From a virus: 46,402 nucleotides of DNA. The stretch spans positions 1 to 46,402 of the IMG/VR virus record IMGVR_UViG_3300036760_000229. One strand, given 5' to 3'. Made by a program: the position numbers and the translations under genes. Positions 40,845-46,402 of this stretch are shown here, piece by piece. The notes below the pieces were generated by a model. That model made no database searches. It was not told the origin of the DNA and worked only from the letters and a program-made list of their open reading frames with translations. The first letter of the stretch is position 1; each line of letters starts with the position of its first letter.

Positions 40845-40963
40845 CAGCCCTCATCCCGGCCCCAGGGCCCAAATACCGCCGCCAGCGTCAAAATCACGCC
40901 GGCCAAGAACGCCGCAATCAGACCAAACGGCAGCCCCAATACGCAGGCCCCATCAAGCCCCAT
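40844..40963 (-). CDS. Membrane micro-protein, 39 aa
   Basis: Start ATG at 40963 overlaps the stop of the gene before it, and its TGA overlaps the terminase ATG. The product is one hydrophobic helix (VLGLPFGLIAAFLAGVILTLAAVF) with a short charged tail. Coupling on both sides argues that it is translated. Confidence 0.6.
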   Translation of the reverse strand: MGLDGACVLGLPFGLIAAFLAGVILTLAAVFGPWGRDEG

Positions 40964-41064
40964 CACGACCGCCCCCGCAAAATCTCGTCAGCCCCGCCAG
41001 CAATATCCACAATCGCCCCTACAACGACCGAGAGAAACAGAAAAAATCCCCGTAGCGCCCTCAT
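40963..41064 (-). CDS. Membrane micro-protein, 33 aa
   Basis: MRALRGFFLFLSVVVGAIVDIAGG..., a single hydrophobic helix with basic N-terminus, joined by ATGA and TGATG overlaps to its neighbours. Function unknown; a small holin-like or membrane-targeting peptide is possible. Confidence 0.55.
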   Translation of the reverse strand: MRALRGFFLFLSVVVGAIVDIAGGADEILRGRS

Positions 41065-41255
41065 CGCGGTAATCCGAAAAAAATCACCGCCAACACAACA
41101 GCCGTCCCAATCCAAAGCAAAACCCGCAACCAAATTTCAGAAATGAAAAAATTCCTGCGCCGCGCGGAAACTACCCCAGGGATTTCAGCGCCAGCCGATT
41201 TTCCCCCCGGCTTCGCTGCACGCGGATCGGCCAATCCCCCGGATAATTCGCTCAT
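41061..41255 (-). CDS. Small membrane protein, 64 aa
   Basis: N-terminal 35 residues are Gly/Pro/Arg-rich and soluble; residues 38-62 form one transmembrane helix (EIWLRVLLWIGTAVVLAVIFFGL). ATGA overlaps with both neighbours. Third of three consecutive tiny membrane-protein genes between the terminase subunits. Confidence 0.6.
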   Translation of the reverse strand: MSELSGGLADPRAAKPGGKSAGAEIPGVVSARRRNFFISEIWLRVLLWIGTAVVLAVIFFGLPR

Positions 41256-41788
41256 TTCCGCGCGTTCCTCATGGCTGGGTGGGGAACGGGGATGGGCAAG
41301 CCATTGTCAGACTTGGCGCTTTCGACTTCGACCGCCTGACCATCTATCAGCAGCGCGGTTTCTGGCTCAGTCCAATCACGCGAATAGATGATCTGTAGCC
41401 CAGGGATCGAGTGTTGATGAATATGCTGATGCTGGCTGCGTTCTATCGGGCCTTTGCCATCGAGCTTGAGCAGCAATTCATTGGCTCCGAGCTTCACATG
41501 CTCGGATTCCGCACCACCGGCCAGAACATCGATGCGAGCAATGCTTTTCGCCGCTGCGCTGGTGCGTATCAGGTCTATCTGCGTATTCATGTACGCGAGC
41601 ACTTCTGGCTTTTTGAGTGCTTTACGGACTGCATCATCAGTTATGAGCGCGGCGCTGGCTCCTTGAGCCCTGTTTCCGCCTTCGTAGACCATGAAGTCGA
41701 TTGCGCGTCTGATATTGCGGGAAATGCGCACGGTCTTGGGGCGGTGTGCGTGCGGATGCTGGATTGTGACGGTTTCGAGGGCTGCCAT
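41252..41788 (-). CDS. Terminase small subunit-like protein, 178 aa
   Basis: The start at 41788 (MAALETVTIQHPHAHRP) is preceded by the late motif copy E at 34 nt. The N-terminal half (RPKTVRISRNIRRAIDFMVYEGGNRAQGASAALITDDAVRKALKKPEVLAYM) is a helix-turn-helix-like segment as in phage small terminase or phBC6A51-type proteins, which recognise the packaging site. The rest is helical then acidic. Its place just upstream of the large subunit, and a strong dyad upstream, fit this role. Confidence 0.7.
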   Translation of the reverse strand: MAALETVTIQHPHAHRPKTVRISRNIRRAIDFMVYEGGNRAQGASAALITDDAVRKALKKPEVLAYMNTQIDLIRTSAAAKSIARIDVLAGGAESEHVKLGANELLLKLDGKGPIERSQHQHIHQHSIPGLQIIYSRDWTEPETALLIDGQAVEVESAKSDNGLPIPVPHPAMRNARK

Positions 41789-41822
41789 GGCGAAGGGACG
41801 GTGCTGAGCGTATGGCTTGAGC

Positions 41823-41833
41823 GGCAACGCACT
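41823..41833 (-). promoter_or_regulatory. Late motif copy E, AGTGCGTTGCC
   Basis: Differs from the consensus by one missing G; 34 nt upstream of the small terminase ATG at 41788. Confidence 0.5.
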
Positions 41834-41906
41834 GGCGATTTGGAGGCTGAAGGAACAGGGGGCTTTGGAGGCGCGGCGCTGTTTGTCCGGTTGCGCGTTA
41901 ACGATT

Positions 41907-41957
41907 GAGACAGGTGTGTCCGCAGCATAAGAAGTATGCTGTACCCGGACCTGTCTC
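41907..41957. repeat. 51-bp two-armed dyad upstream of small terminase
   Basis: Outer arms GAGACAGGT (41907-41915) and ACCTGTCTC (41949-41957) and inner arms CAGCATA (41923-41929) and TATGCTG (41935-41941) are all perfect, with symmetrical 7-bp internal loops and a 5-bp centre. It fills the gap between two genes. No T-run follows, so it is not a standard terminator. A packaging (pac/cos) or protein-binding site is possible. Confidence 0.75.
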
Positions 41958-41958
41958 A

Positions 41959-42534
41959 TTAACCTTTGAGACGCCTATACCATGTGGCGCGGGAGCATTT
42001 GGCCGCTAGCCATGGTGTCTGCTTGGCGATTGATCGGGCGAGATATTGGGCGCGGCGAAGGGCGCCCTTTTCGCGGCGTTTGGCTTCCTTTGCGGCGCGG
42101 TTTCTGACCTTTCGGGCTTTGCGGCGTTCGGCGGCCGAGAGATCGCATGCGCCGATTGTGGTTATGCCGAGGTTTGCGCGCTCTTTCTCATAGAGGCCGA
42201 GCATCCATGCTAGCTTGTCGGCCTTCCATAGTTTCGGGCGCGACATCACATCGGCGAAGAGGTCGAGGGTTTGCTCGTAGCCGAACCAAGGCGCGGAACA
42301 TGCCAGGAAGTCCTTGAGGCGTGGCCGCTGGTCGCCTGGCAAGCGGGCCAGATGGTGGCAAATCACTGTGGCCAAGCATCGGGCGGCCGGGTGTTCCGGC
42401 ATGGCTTCGCCGCGATAGCGGGTGCGCATGAGGCGCATGAGTTCCTTAATGCGCACGGAATTGAGATTGACCGTCGAATGGCGGCGTTTGCGCTGGTGTG
42501 GCCGCGGGGTGGCACGTGAGAGCGGGCTATTCAT
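41959..42534 (-). CDS. Basic HTH-like hypothetical protein, 191 aa
   Basis: Strongly basic, with a helical centre and a C-terminus ending SIAKQTPWLAAKCSRATWYRRLKG, a helix-turn-helix-like ending I recall from phage and integrative-element proteins of Alphaproteobacteria. Residues 140-165 are an Arg/Lys/Ala-rich helix. It may be a DNA-binding regulator in the late region. The start at 42534 overlaps the preceding small gene. Confidence 0.7.
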   Translation of the reverse strand: MNSPLSRATPRPHQRKRRHSTVNLNSVRIKELMRLMRTRYRGEAMPEHPAARCLATVICHHLARLPGDQRPRLKDFLACSAPWFGYEQTLDLFADVMSRPKLWKADKLAWMLGLYEKERANLGITTIGACDLSAAERRKARKVRNRAAKEAKRREKGALRRAQYLARSIAKQTPWLAAKCSRATWYRRLKG

Positions 42535-42682
42535 TGAGGGCCAGCTCGGCGCATCTGCGCATGTAATCAGCCATGCGCTGGTTGCCAGCGGATTCCAGCT
42601 TTTCAGCGTATGCGCGGCACCAAGCGGCGTAATGCTCGCGCTCGGCGGGCGTCATGCCCAAGAAGAGTCGATCATCCGCCAT
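42527..42682 (-). CDS. Small hypothetical protein, 51 aa
   Basis: MADDRLFLGMTPAEREHYAAWCRAYAEKLES..., a two-helix product overlapping both neighbours (11 bp and 8 bp). The frame and composition look coding; function unknown. Confidence 0.6.
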   Translation of the reverse strand: MADDRLFLGMTPAEREHYAAWCRAYAEKLESAGNQRMADYMRRCAELALNE

Positions 42683-42869
42683 GCTTGCGGAGCCGTTCTA
42701 GGGCTGCGGTGGCAATGCGGATGGCTTCGATTGAGCGGGGGTTGATGTGCCTGACGGGAGCGGGTTCTAACTCCGGGGCGCGGCGGGCCTGGTCATGGAT
42801 GAAGCGCGCAATCTCGGCGCGCAAGTCTCGATCATATTTGTTGCGTTCGTAAGAGCGCGTTTGGCGCAT
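42672..42869 (-). CDS. Small hypothetical protein, 65 aa, first late gene
   Basis: Start ATG at 42869 (MRQTRSYERNKYDRDLRAEIARFIHDQARRAPE); a TTG two codons upstream is the alternative. Basic and helical. It is the first gene of the leftward late block, 30 nt after the late motif copy D, and overlaps the 51-aa gene. Confidence 0.65.
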   Translation of the reverse strand: MRQTRSYERNKYDRDLRAEIARFIHDQARRAPELEPAPVRHINPRSIEAIRIATAALERLRKHGG

Positions 42870-42899
42870 GGCCAAGGCTCATGGCGGGGCGGGAGCGTC

Positions 42900-42920
42900 G
42901 GCAACGCACCTAACGCACCT
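42900..42920 (-). promoter_or_regulatory. Late motif copy D with tandem half-copy
   Basis: Perfect AGGTGCGTTGCC at 42911-42900, preceded by an overlapping AGGTGCGTT (42920-42912). This tandem arrangement stands at the head of the late block and beside the divergent early promoter. Confidence 0.6.
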
Positions 42921-42921
42921 A

Positions 42922-42959
42922 TTGACAGGCGCTTTCCTTATGTCGTACAACGCGACATA
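42922..42959 (+). promoter_or_regulatory. Rightward promoter with operator dyad
   Basis: A consensus -35 TTGACA (42922-42927) is followed after 18 bp by TACAAC (42946-42951). The inverted repeat TATGTCG (42939-42945) / CGACATA (42953-42959) surrounds that -10, the usual position for a repressor operator. It would drive the 43000-44047 operon. Confidence 0.6.
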
Positions 42960-42979
42960 GCTTCGGCATAGGCCGAAGC
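42960..42979 (+). promoter_or_regulatory. 5' leader hairpin
   Basis: GCTTCGGC (42960-42967) and GCCGAAGC (42972-42979) form a perfect 8-bp stem with a 4-nt loop in the leader, 20 nt before the first start codon. It could stabilise the transcript or affect translation. Confidence 0.55.
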
Positions 42980-42999
42980 GCAACGGCATGGAGGCCGAT

Positions 43000-43365
43000 A
43001 TGACGAAGATCAAAACACATACGCCGAAAGAGGGCGCGCGAATTGAACTGCGGATTTGGGGCGACAATCTCCCCATCGAGAGCGATCTATCAGAGGCTTT
43101 TGTACCGCATTTAGAGCATGTCACGCGCATGTGCGGCGAGGGCTACAACAGCGGCGAAATCTGCGACGAGCGGTTTTCGGGCTGGTGGGACGTTCGCGCG
43201 GATGGCGAGGATCAGCGCGTGAAAGACGCCGCGCCGGAATTACTGGCGGTATGTGAGCGCGTGCTGCTGGCGATTGAGTGGAGCACTAGCGATGAACGCA
43301 TGACGCCGAGAGAACAAGCTAGGGCGCTTCGCGCCGCAATCGCCAAGGCTACAGGTGGCGTATGA
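43000..43365 (+). CDS. Hypothetical protein, 121 aa
   Basis: The ATG at 43000 has GGAGG directly upstream at good spacing; an ATG at 42988 lacks one. The motif NSGEICDERFSGWWDV near residue 50 is, as I recall, frequent in uncharacterised phage proteins. The C-terminal half is helical (AAPELLAVCERVLLAIEWS). First gene of the short rightward operon, probably early expressed. Confidence 0.75.
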   Translation: MTKIKTHTPKEGARIELRIWGDNLPIESDLSEAFVPHLEHVTRMCGEGYNSGEICDERFSGWWDVRADGEDQRVKDAAPELLAVCERVLLAIEWSTSDERMTPREQARALRAAIAKATGGV

Positions 43366-43586
43366 GCGCCAACACCATCAAACGCATTTACATCCGCCGT
43401 TACCGCGACAATGGCCAAACGATGGCTTACTGTGACTGGGCGGACGGTTCACGTACTGAGGCAACAGCGCAGCATTATTATGAGCATCCAAGCTACAAGT
43501 TCGCGCCGCGCTTCGGTGTTCACATGCACCAGCTATTCGCCCGCGCCAAGCGCGAGGGGCTTAAGCTGCAACGTGAGACGTGGTGA
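43362..43586 (+). CDS. Hypothetical protein, 74 aa
   Basis: ATGA overlap with the previous gene. Basic and aromatic (IKRIYIRRYRDNGQTMAYCDWADGSRTEATAQHYYEHPSY); small beta fold likely. No family recognised. Confidence 0.65.
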   Translation: MSANTIKRIYIRRYRDNGQTMAYCDWADGSRTEATAQHYYEHPSYKFAPRFGVHMHQLFARAKREGLKLQRETW

Positions 43587-43589
43587 CGC

Positions 43590-43823
43590 ATGAGCGGGGC
43601 GATGCAAATCACGCCAAGCCTTGCAATGGCGGCCGCGGTTGACGCTGGTAACGCCCACGCCCGCAAGCATGGCCGCAAGCCCTCTAACCTCGGCCCATGG
43701 CCCGCTGAGGAATGGACGCATGAGGATTGGGACGCCTATGCCGTGGTGCTGGTGCGCCTCTACAAGCTCATGGACGAGGGGATTGCGGGCTGCATTGCAA
43801 GGCAATATGGGGTTGCAGGATGA
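43590..43823 (+). CDS. Hypothetical protein, 77 aa
   Basis: A helical product (ITPSLAMAAAVDAGNAHARKHGRKPSNLGPWPAEEWTHEDWDAYAVVLVRLYKLM) starting 3 bp after the previous stop and overlapping the next gene by ATGA. Function unknown. Confidence 0.65.
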   Translation: MSGAMQITPSLAMAAAVDAGNAHARKHGRKPSNLGPWPAEEWTHEDWDAYAVVLVRLYKLMDEGIAGCIARQYGVAG

Positions 43824-44047
43824 AACTGACAGCCGACACCTTGGCCGACATCGGCGAGGCACTATTCGGGCCCCATTGGGTTGCGCCGTTGGCCGATGCG
43901 CTGGACGTTAACTTGCGCACCATGCAGCGTTGGGCGGCCGGTCAATTCGCCATTCCCGACACCTTGCGCGGCGAACTCGCTACCCTGTGCCGGGCGCGCG
44001 GGCGCGGGCTTGAGCGGTGGGCGGAGAAACTCACGCGCCAAGGTTAA
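43820..44047 (+). CDS. HTH-domain protein, 75 aa
   Basis: MKLTADTLADIGEALFGPHWVAPLADALDVNLRTMQRWAAGQFAIPDTLRGEL contains a clear helix-turn-helix (LADALDVNLRTMQRWAAGQF). It is single-domain and ends the rightward operon. Likely a small transcriptional regulator; the start at 43820 overlaps the preceding stop as ATGA. Confidence 0.75.
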   Translation: MKLTADTLADIGEALFGPHWVAPLADALDVNLRTMQRWAAGQFAIPDTLRGELATLCRARGRGLERWAEKLTRQG

Positions 44048-44061
44048 GAACTCAGGCGTTT

Positions 44062-44790
44062 TTAGGCCGCCGCCTTGAGATCCGCCAGCCGCACGACTTT
44101 CAGTCCTATCCCGAGCGCTGCCAGCCATACATCGAACAGCGGATGAACCGCGTTGCGGCCCGAATCCGAGCCCGGCTGTTCCAGCTTGCCGAGATAGCCA
44201 TCCTCGAAACCGTTGCCGACGCCAAATATCTCGTTGCTGCGATAAACGATTTCCTCCTGGCTGACGCCAAGGCTCTTGCGGGCCTGGGTGAGCAACCAGA
44301 CGAGTTCGGGGTAGCAGGTGGCGACTTCCTCGATAGCGGGCGCGCGGGGCTCTACAAGCGCGTGGGGGCGCTGGTTGAGCTTGCGACCGCCGCCCGCCTG
44401 TTTCAGCAGCTCAAACGATTCCTTGACGGTCAGTTTGGGGTGAATGCGACCATCCTCTACTGCGGCTTGGTAAAACGTATCTGGCAGCTTGCGCAGGTTG
44501 TCCATGAGGGCCACGCCCGGCATGGCTGGCAAAGCGTGCAATGTTGCACCCTCTTCAAAGCGGGGATCGCGCGCCACCCGCATAAAGCGGCGGGCATAGC
44601 TGGCCGTGAACGGCAGATCATTCTCGATCATGGCTTCGAACTCGCCGTGCGCCAATGCGTCTTTCGCGGCGTTCAGCTTGCGGCCTATATCCCTAATGTT
44701 TTCATAGCCGCGGTGCCAAAGATCAGCGATCTCAGCGACAAACGCGCTTCGTGTCGGCGTATTCGTTGGCAATTTCTCGGCCGCACCCAT
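44062..44790 (-). CDS. DUF3102-like protein with C-terminal HTH, 242 aa
   Basis: Residues 15-75 resemble DUF3102-type domains (RDIGRKLNAAKDALAHGEFEAMIENDLPFTASYARRFMRVA), and residues about 165-205 look like an HTH (LTQARKSLGVSQEEIVYRS...DGYLGKLE). Such proteins occur in phage and plasmid replication or partition regions. The start at 44790 was chosen because the frame above it covers the divergent-looking end of the HAD-motif gene. Last gene of the leftward early operon. Confidence 0.75.
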   Translation of the reverse strand: MGAAEKLPTNTPTRSAFVAEIADLWHRGYENIRDIGRKLNAAKDALAHGEFEAMIENDLPFTASYARRFMRVARDPRFEEGATLHALPAMPGVALMDNLRKLPDTFYQAAVEDGRIHPKLTVKESFELLKQAGGGRKLNQRPHALVEPRAPAIEEVATCYPELVWLLTQARKSLGVSQEEIVYRSNEIFGVGNGFEDGYLGKLEQPGSDSGRNAVHPLFDVWLAALGIGLKVVRLADLKAAA

Positions 44791-44803
44791 ATTTTGCTCC
44801 CCG

Positions 44804-45070
44804 TTACGCTGTGTCACGCTGCCTATACCGAATTCGATGGCAAGTTTGCGTTTCCTCGTCCCATGCCGCGTCTTGTGGTTGTCGCGGAATATGCGCTGGC
44901 ACCACATTCAGGTTTTTCATCCACAATTCAGGGGGCCCATTCCCATCGCGGCGCGGGATTTTTACTGCGGAACCGTTTGCCCGGATCAATCTCTGTTGCC
45001 CGCCAATTCCATTGTCGTAGCAAGCGAGAACCCCGTCCACGTCGAACACCAGAACTTCGTCGCGCATCAT
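44804..45070 (-). CDS. Short protein with HAD motif I, 88 aa
   Basis: MMRDEVLVFDVDGVLACYDNG carries the DxDG signature of the HAD phosphohydrolase superfamily, but at 88 residues it lacks the rest of a HAD domain. It could be a truncated gene or a small protein with a chance match. The double Met start overlaps the loader-like stop as ATGA, so it is translated with the operon. Confidence 0.6.
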   Translation of the reverse strand: MMRDEVLVFDVDGVLACYDNGIGGQQRLIRANGSAVKIPRRDGNGPPELWMKNLNVVPAHIPRQPQDAAWDEETQTCHRIRYRQRDTA

Positions 45071-45786
45071 GCTGCGCCTTCATGCATCTGTTCGACTCGG
45101 CGTTCAAGAGCGCGGCCTATTTCGCTTTGCGTTTCGCGCTCGTTCGTTTTGATGCGGTCGAAGCCAATCAGCGCCGTCCGGTAAAGATCGGGCGGCAATC
45201 CTTTCAGACCGGCTTGGGTTTTCTGCTCACGATGCAGCGCCCATGTCCGCATATCGTTCAGCGCGGCGCCTTCCGGCAATTTGCCATGATCGAGGCAATG
45301 CAATTTGAGCGACCACGCCCACCCATCGCGGGCGGCATCGCGCGCCATATCGCTGCGCCGCGCGGTGTTGCGCCAGAATTCGGCGTTTTCTTTTAGCTTT
45401 CGGCCTTCCGCATAGCGGATTTCCTCAGGCTTTTCGCCTTTCGGGTCGAGTTCGCGGCAAAGCTCGACCAGCTCGCCAACAGCCGGAAAGAATTTGGATT
45501 CCGGCCGCTTGCGGTAGGCATCACACGCGCGCTCGATTGTCGGAACCGGAAAGCCTTCAAGATCGGTCAGGTAAATGTCCAGCCTCGCGCTCTGTTCCGC
45601 CTTCTCCCCCTTCCGCCAGGGACAAACGAGCAGGAGTTTCAGTAAGGCCGACGTCACCGCCTGGTCGCGGTTGTCCGCTTCCGTTTTCGGACGCTCGGCG
45701 CCGGCGTCGGACGTCGAGAACGTCCTCGGCAGCGGCAACGGTCCTAGCGAATCCCTGAGCGGCTTCGCTTGAGTTCCGGTCGTCAT
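45067..45786 (-). CDS. Helicase loader-like replication protein, 239 aa
   Basis: The ATG at 45786 has a strong GGAGG site 7 nt upstream, inside the initiator gene. Residues 40-95 (VTSALLKLLLVCPWRKGEKAEQSARLDIYLTDLEGFPVPTIERACDAYRKRPE) resemble a helical domain found next to initiators in alphaproteobacterial phages. No Walker motif is visible, so it is not a DnaC ATPase. Its first 230 bp overlap the initiator's C-terminus in another frame. Role in loading the host helicase is inferred from position. Confidence 0.7.
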   Translation of the reverse strand: MTTGTQAKPLRDSLGPLPLPRTFSTSDAGAERPKTEADNRDQAVTSALLKLLLVCPWRKGEKAEQSARLDIYLTDLEGFPVPTIERACDAYRKRPESKFFPAVGELVELCRELDPKGEKPEEIRYAEGRKLKENAEFWRNTARRSDMARDAARDGWAWSLKLHCLDHGKLPEGAALNDMRTWALHREQKTQAGLKGLPPDLYRTALIGFDRIKTNERETQSEIGRALERRVEQMHEGAA

Positions 45787-46402
45787 ATTTGCCCTCCATG
45801 AGGCGGGTAAAAGTTGCTTCTTTGAGGAAGAAATCGAGGTCCGGCGTCCATTTTTCGTGCGCGTCAGAACGTCCAGTTTCCCCGCGCAGGAACGGCGAGA
45901 CAGCCGCGCGCTCCATCGCCGCGCGCCACGCATCAACGCCGCCGCAATCGGCTAGGCGCGCTCGCAATCGCGCCAACCGCGTTTGTGTGAGTTTCTGGGC
46001 CACAGGCCATCCGACGCGGGAGGCGATTTCGTTGTAAGCCTCAAATGCTGCGTGTTCCGGCCTTCGGTCGAGGCTTTTGGGAAGCTCAGGCTCCGAAAGG
46101 ATCAGCGCTTTTTGCCCATCGTCCGCGCCTTCCGCGGACAAACCCGAACGAAGTGAGGGTTGATCTTTCTTTCTTTCTGACTCTGCTTCTGTATCTGCTT
46201 CTGACTCTGTGGGCGTTACATTCACCGTTTCATGAAACGTTTCATCCCGTTTCACTGACCGTTCCCGAAACGCCTTAACGCGGTCGGTTGAAACGTCCGA
46301 TTGGAATTGGCGCTCATGCCAGTCATGCGGCGTGATCCCCTGCTCGTTGATATCGGCCAAACCTATCTCGTTGAGGTCGGCCACAAGCTTCTTGGTTCTG
46401 GC
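45557..46402 (-). CDS. Replication initiator (replisome organiser), C-terminal part
   Basis: This is the continuation of the gene starting at 238; joined across the overlap, the product is about 346 aa. After the HTH comes a charged, low-complexity linker (TPTESEADTEAESERKKDQ), then a conserved-looking C-terminal segment (WPVAQKLTQTRLARLRARLADCGGVDAWRAAMERAAVSPFLRGETG, ...WTPDLDFFLKEATFTRLMEGKYDD) typical of phage replication proteins. The last 75 codons overlap the loader-like gene in another frame and look non-conserved (Arg/Gly/Glu-rich). Confidence 0.78.
   Translation of the reverse strand, partial: ARTKKLVADLNEIGLADINEQGITPHDWHERQFQSDVSTDRVKAFRERSVKRDETFHETVNVTPTESEADTEAESERKKDQPSLRSGLSAEGADDGQKALILSEPELPKSLDRRPEHAAFEAYNEIASRVGWPVAQKLTQTRLARLRARLADCGGVDAWRAAMERAAVSPFLRGETGRSDAHEKWTPDLDFFLKEATFTRLMEGKYDDRNSSEAAQGFARTVAAAEDVLDVRRRRRASENGSGQPRPGGDVGLTETPARLSLAEGGEGGTEREAGHLPDRS
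46360..46402. repeat. Right copy of terminal overlap
   Basis: Matches bases 1-43 with one mismatch (G at 46370). Supports closing the sequence into a circle of about 46359 bp. Confidence 0.85.

Noticed and set aside
44017-45396. Long rightward open frame of 459 codons
   Set aside because: It is antisense to three leftward genes with better composition and ATGA coupling; its translation is low-complexity and lacks domains.
1-46402. CRISPR array, rRNA, phage DNA or RNA polymerase, integrase
   Set aside because: None was found on reading all large frames and repeats; diverged forms cannot be excluded without profile searches.

Overview
The window reads as one essentially complete genome of a short-tailed (podovirus-like) phage. 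The first 43 bases recur at the end (46360-46402) with one mismatch, and a single replication gene runs across that join, so the sequence is best read as a circle or a circularly permuted linear genome. GC-rich codon use, a GapR (DUF2312)-type protein, a DUF2778-type lysin and small cargo genes that look alphaproteobacterial suggest a host in the Alphaproteobacteria, probably Hyphomicrobiales/Rhizobiales. I cannot name the host or phage genus from sequence alone.

Layout. (1) A leftward early/replication operon starts at 4212, runs through 1 and continues from 46402 to 44062. It holds a LexA-like winged-helix regulator, small basic proteins, a GapR-like protein, a C5 cytosine methyltransferase, a RuvC-like resolvase, a replisome-organiser-type initiator, a helicase-loader-like protein, a HAD-motif micro-protein and a DUF3102/HTH protein. 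Nearly every junction is a 4-bp ATGA overlap. (2) Around 4.2-5.2 kb is a regulatory switch with a Cro-like gene (leftward) and an XRE repressor-like gene (rightward) over overlapping divergent promoters. (3) A rightward operon (4880-13016) carries RecE/RecT-like recombination genes, an HNH nuclease, a phosphoribosyltransferase-like fusion and many small accessory genes. It contains a 95-bp perfect direct repeat linked to two DUF551-like paralogs, and ends at a strong terminator (13039-13067). (4) A late leftward block (42869 to 13069) carries small DNA-associated genes, terminase small and large subunits, portal, scaffold, major capsid protein, tail tubular proteins A and B, three internal virion/ejection proteins (one with an M15 peptidase domain), tail fibre proteins and a lysis cassette (DUF2778-type lysin, holin candidate, Rz, embedded Rz1). 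(5) A short rightward operon (43000-44047) diverges from the late block.

The late block is interrupted at about 21.43-23.98 kb by a cargo cassette: an IS1595-family transposase on the opposite strand, two tRNA genes, a winged-helix gene and two bacterial-looking small genes. One tRNA has a leucine-type body, but its anticodon loop reads UUA, the anticodon for the stop codon UAA.

Main leads: (a) a 12-bp motif, AGGTGCGTTGCC in the sense of late transcription, precedes at least six late genes, three of them at exactly 32 nt from the ATG; (b) the putative ochre-suppressor tRNA-Leu; (c) two adjacent tail proteins built with repeated Arg-rich 'FTPR' linkers; (d) a 51-bp dyad just upstream of the small terminase gene; (e) lysogeny-type regulators without a visible integrase. 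No DNA polymerase, RNA polymerase or integrase was seen, so replication and transcription probably depend on host enzymes.
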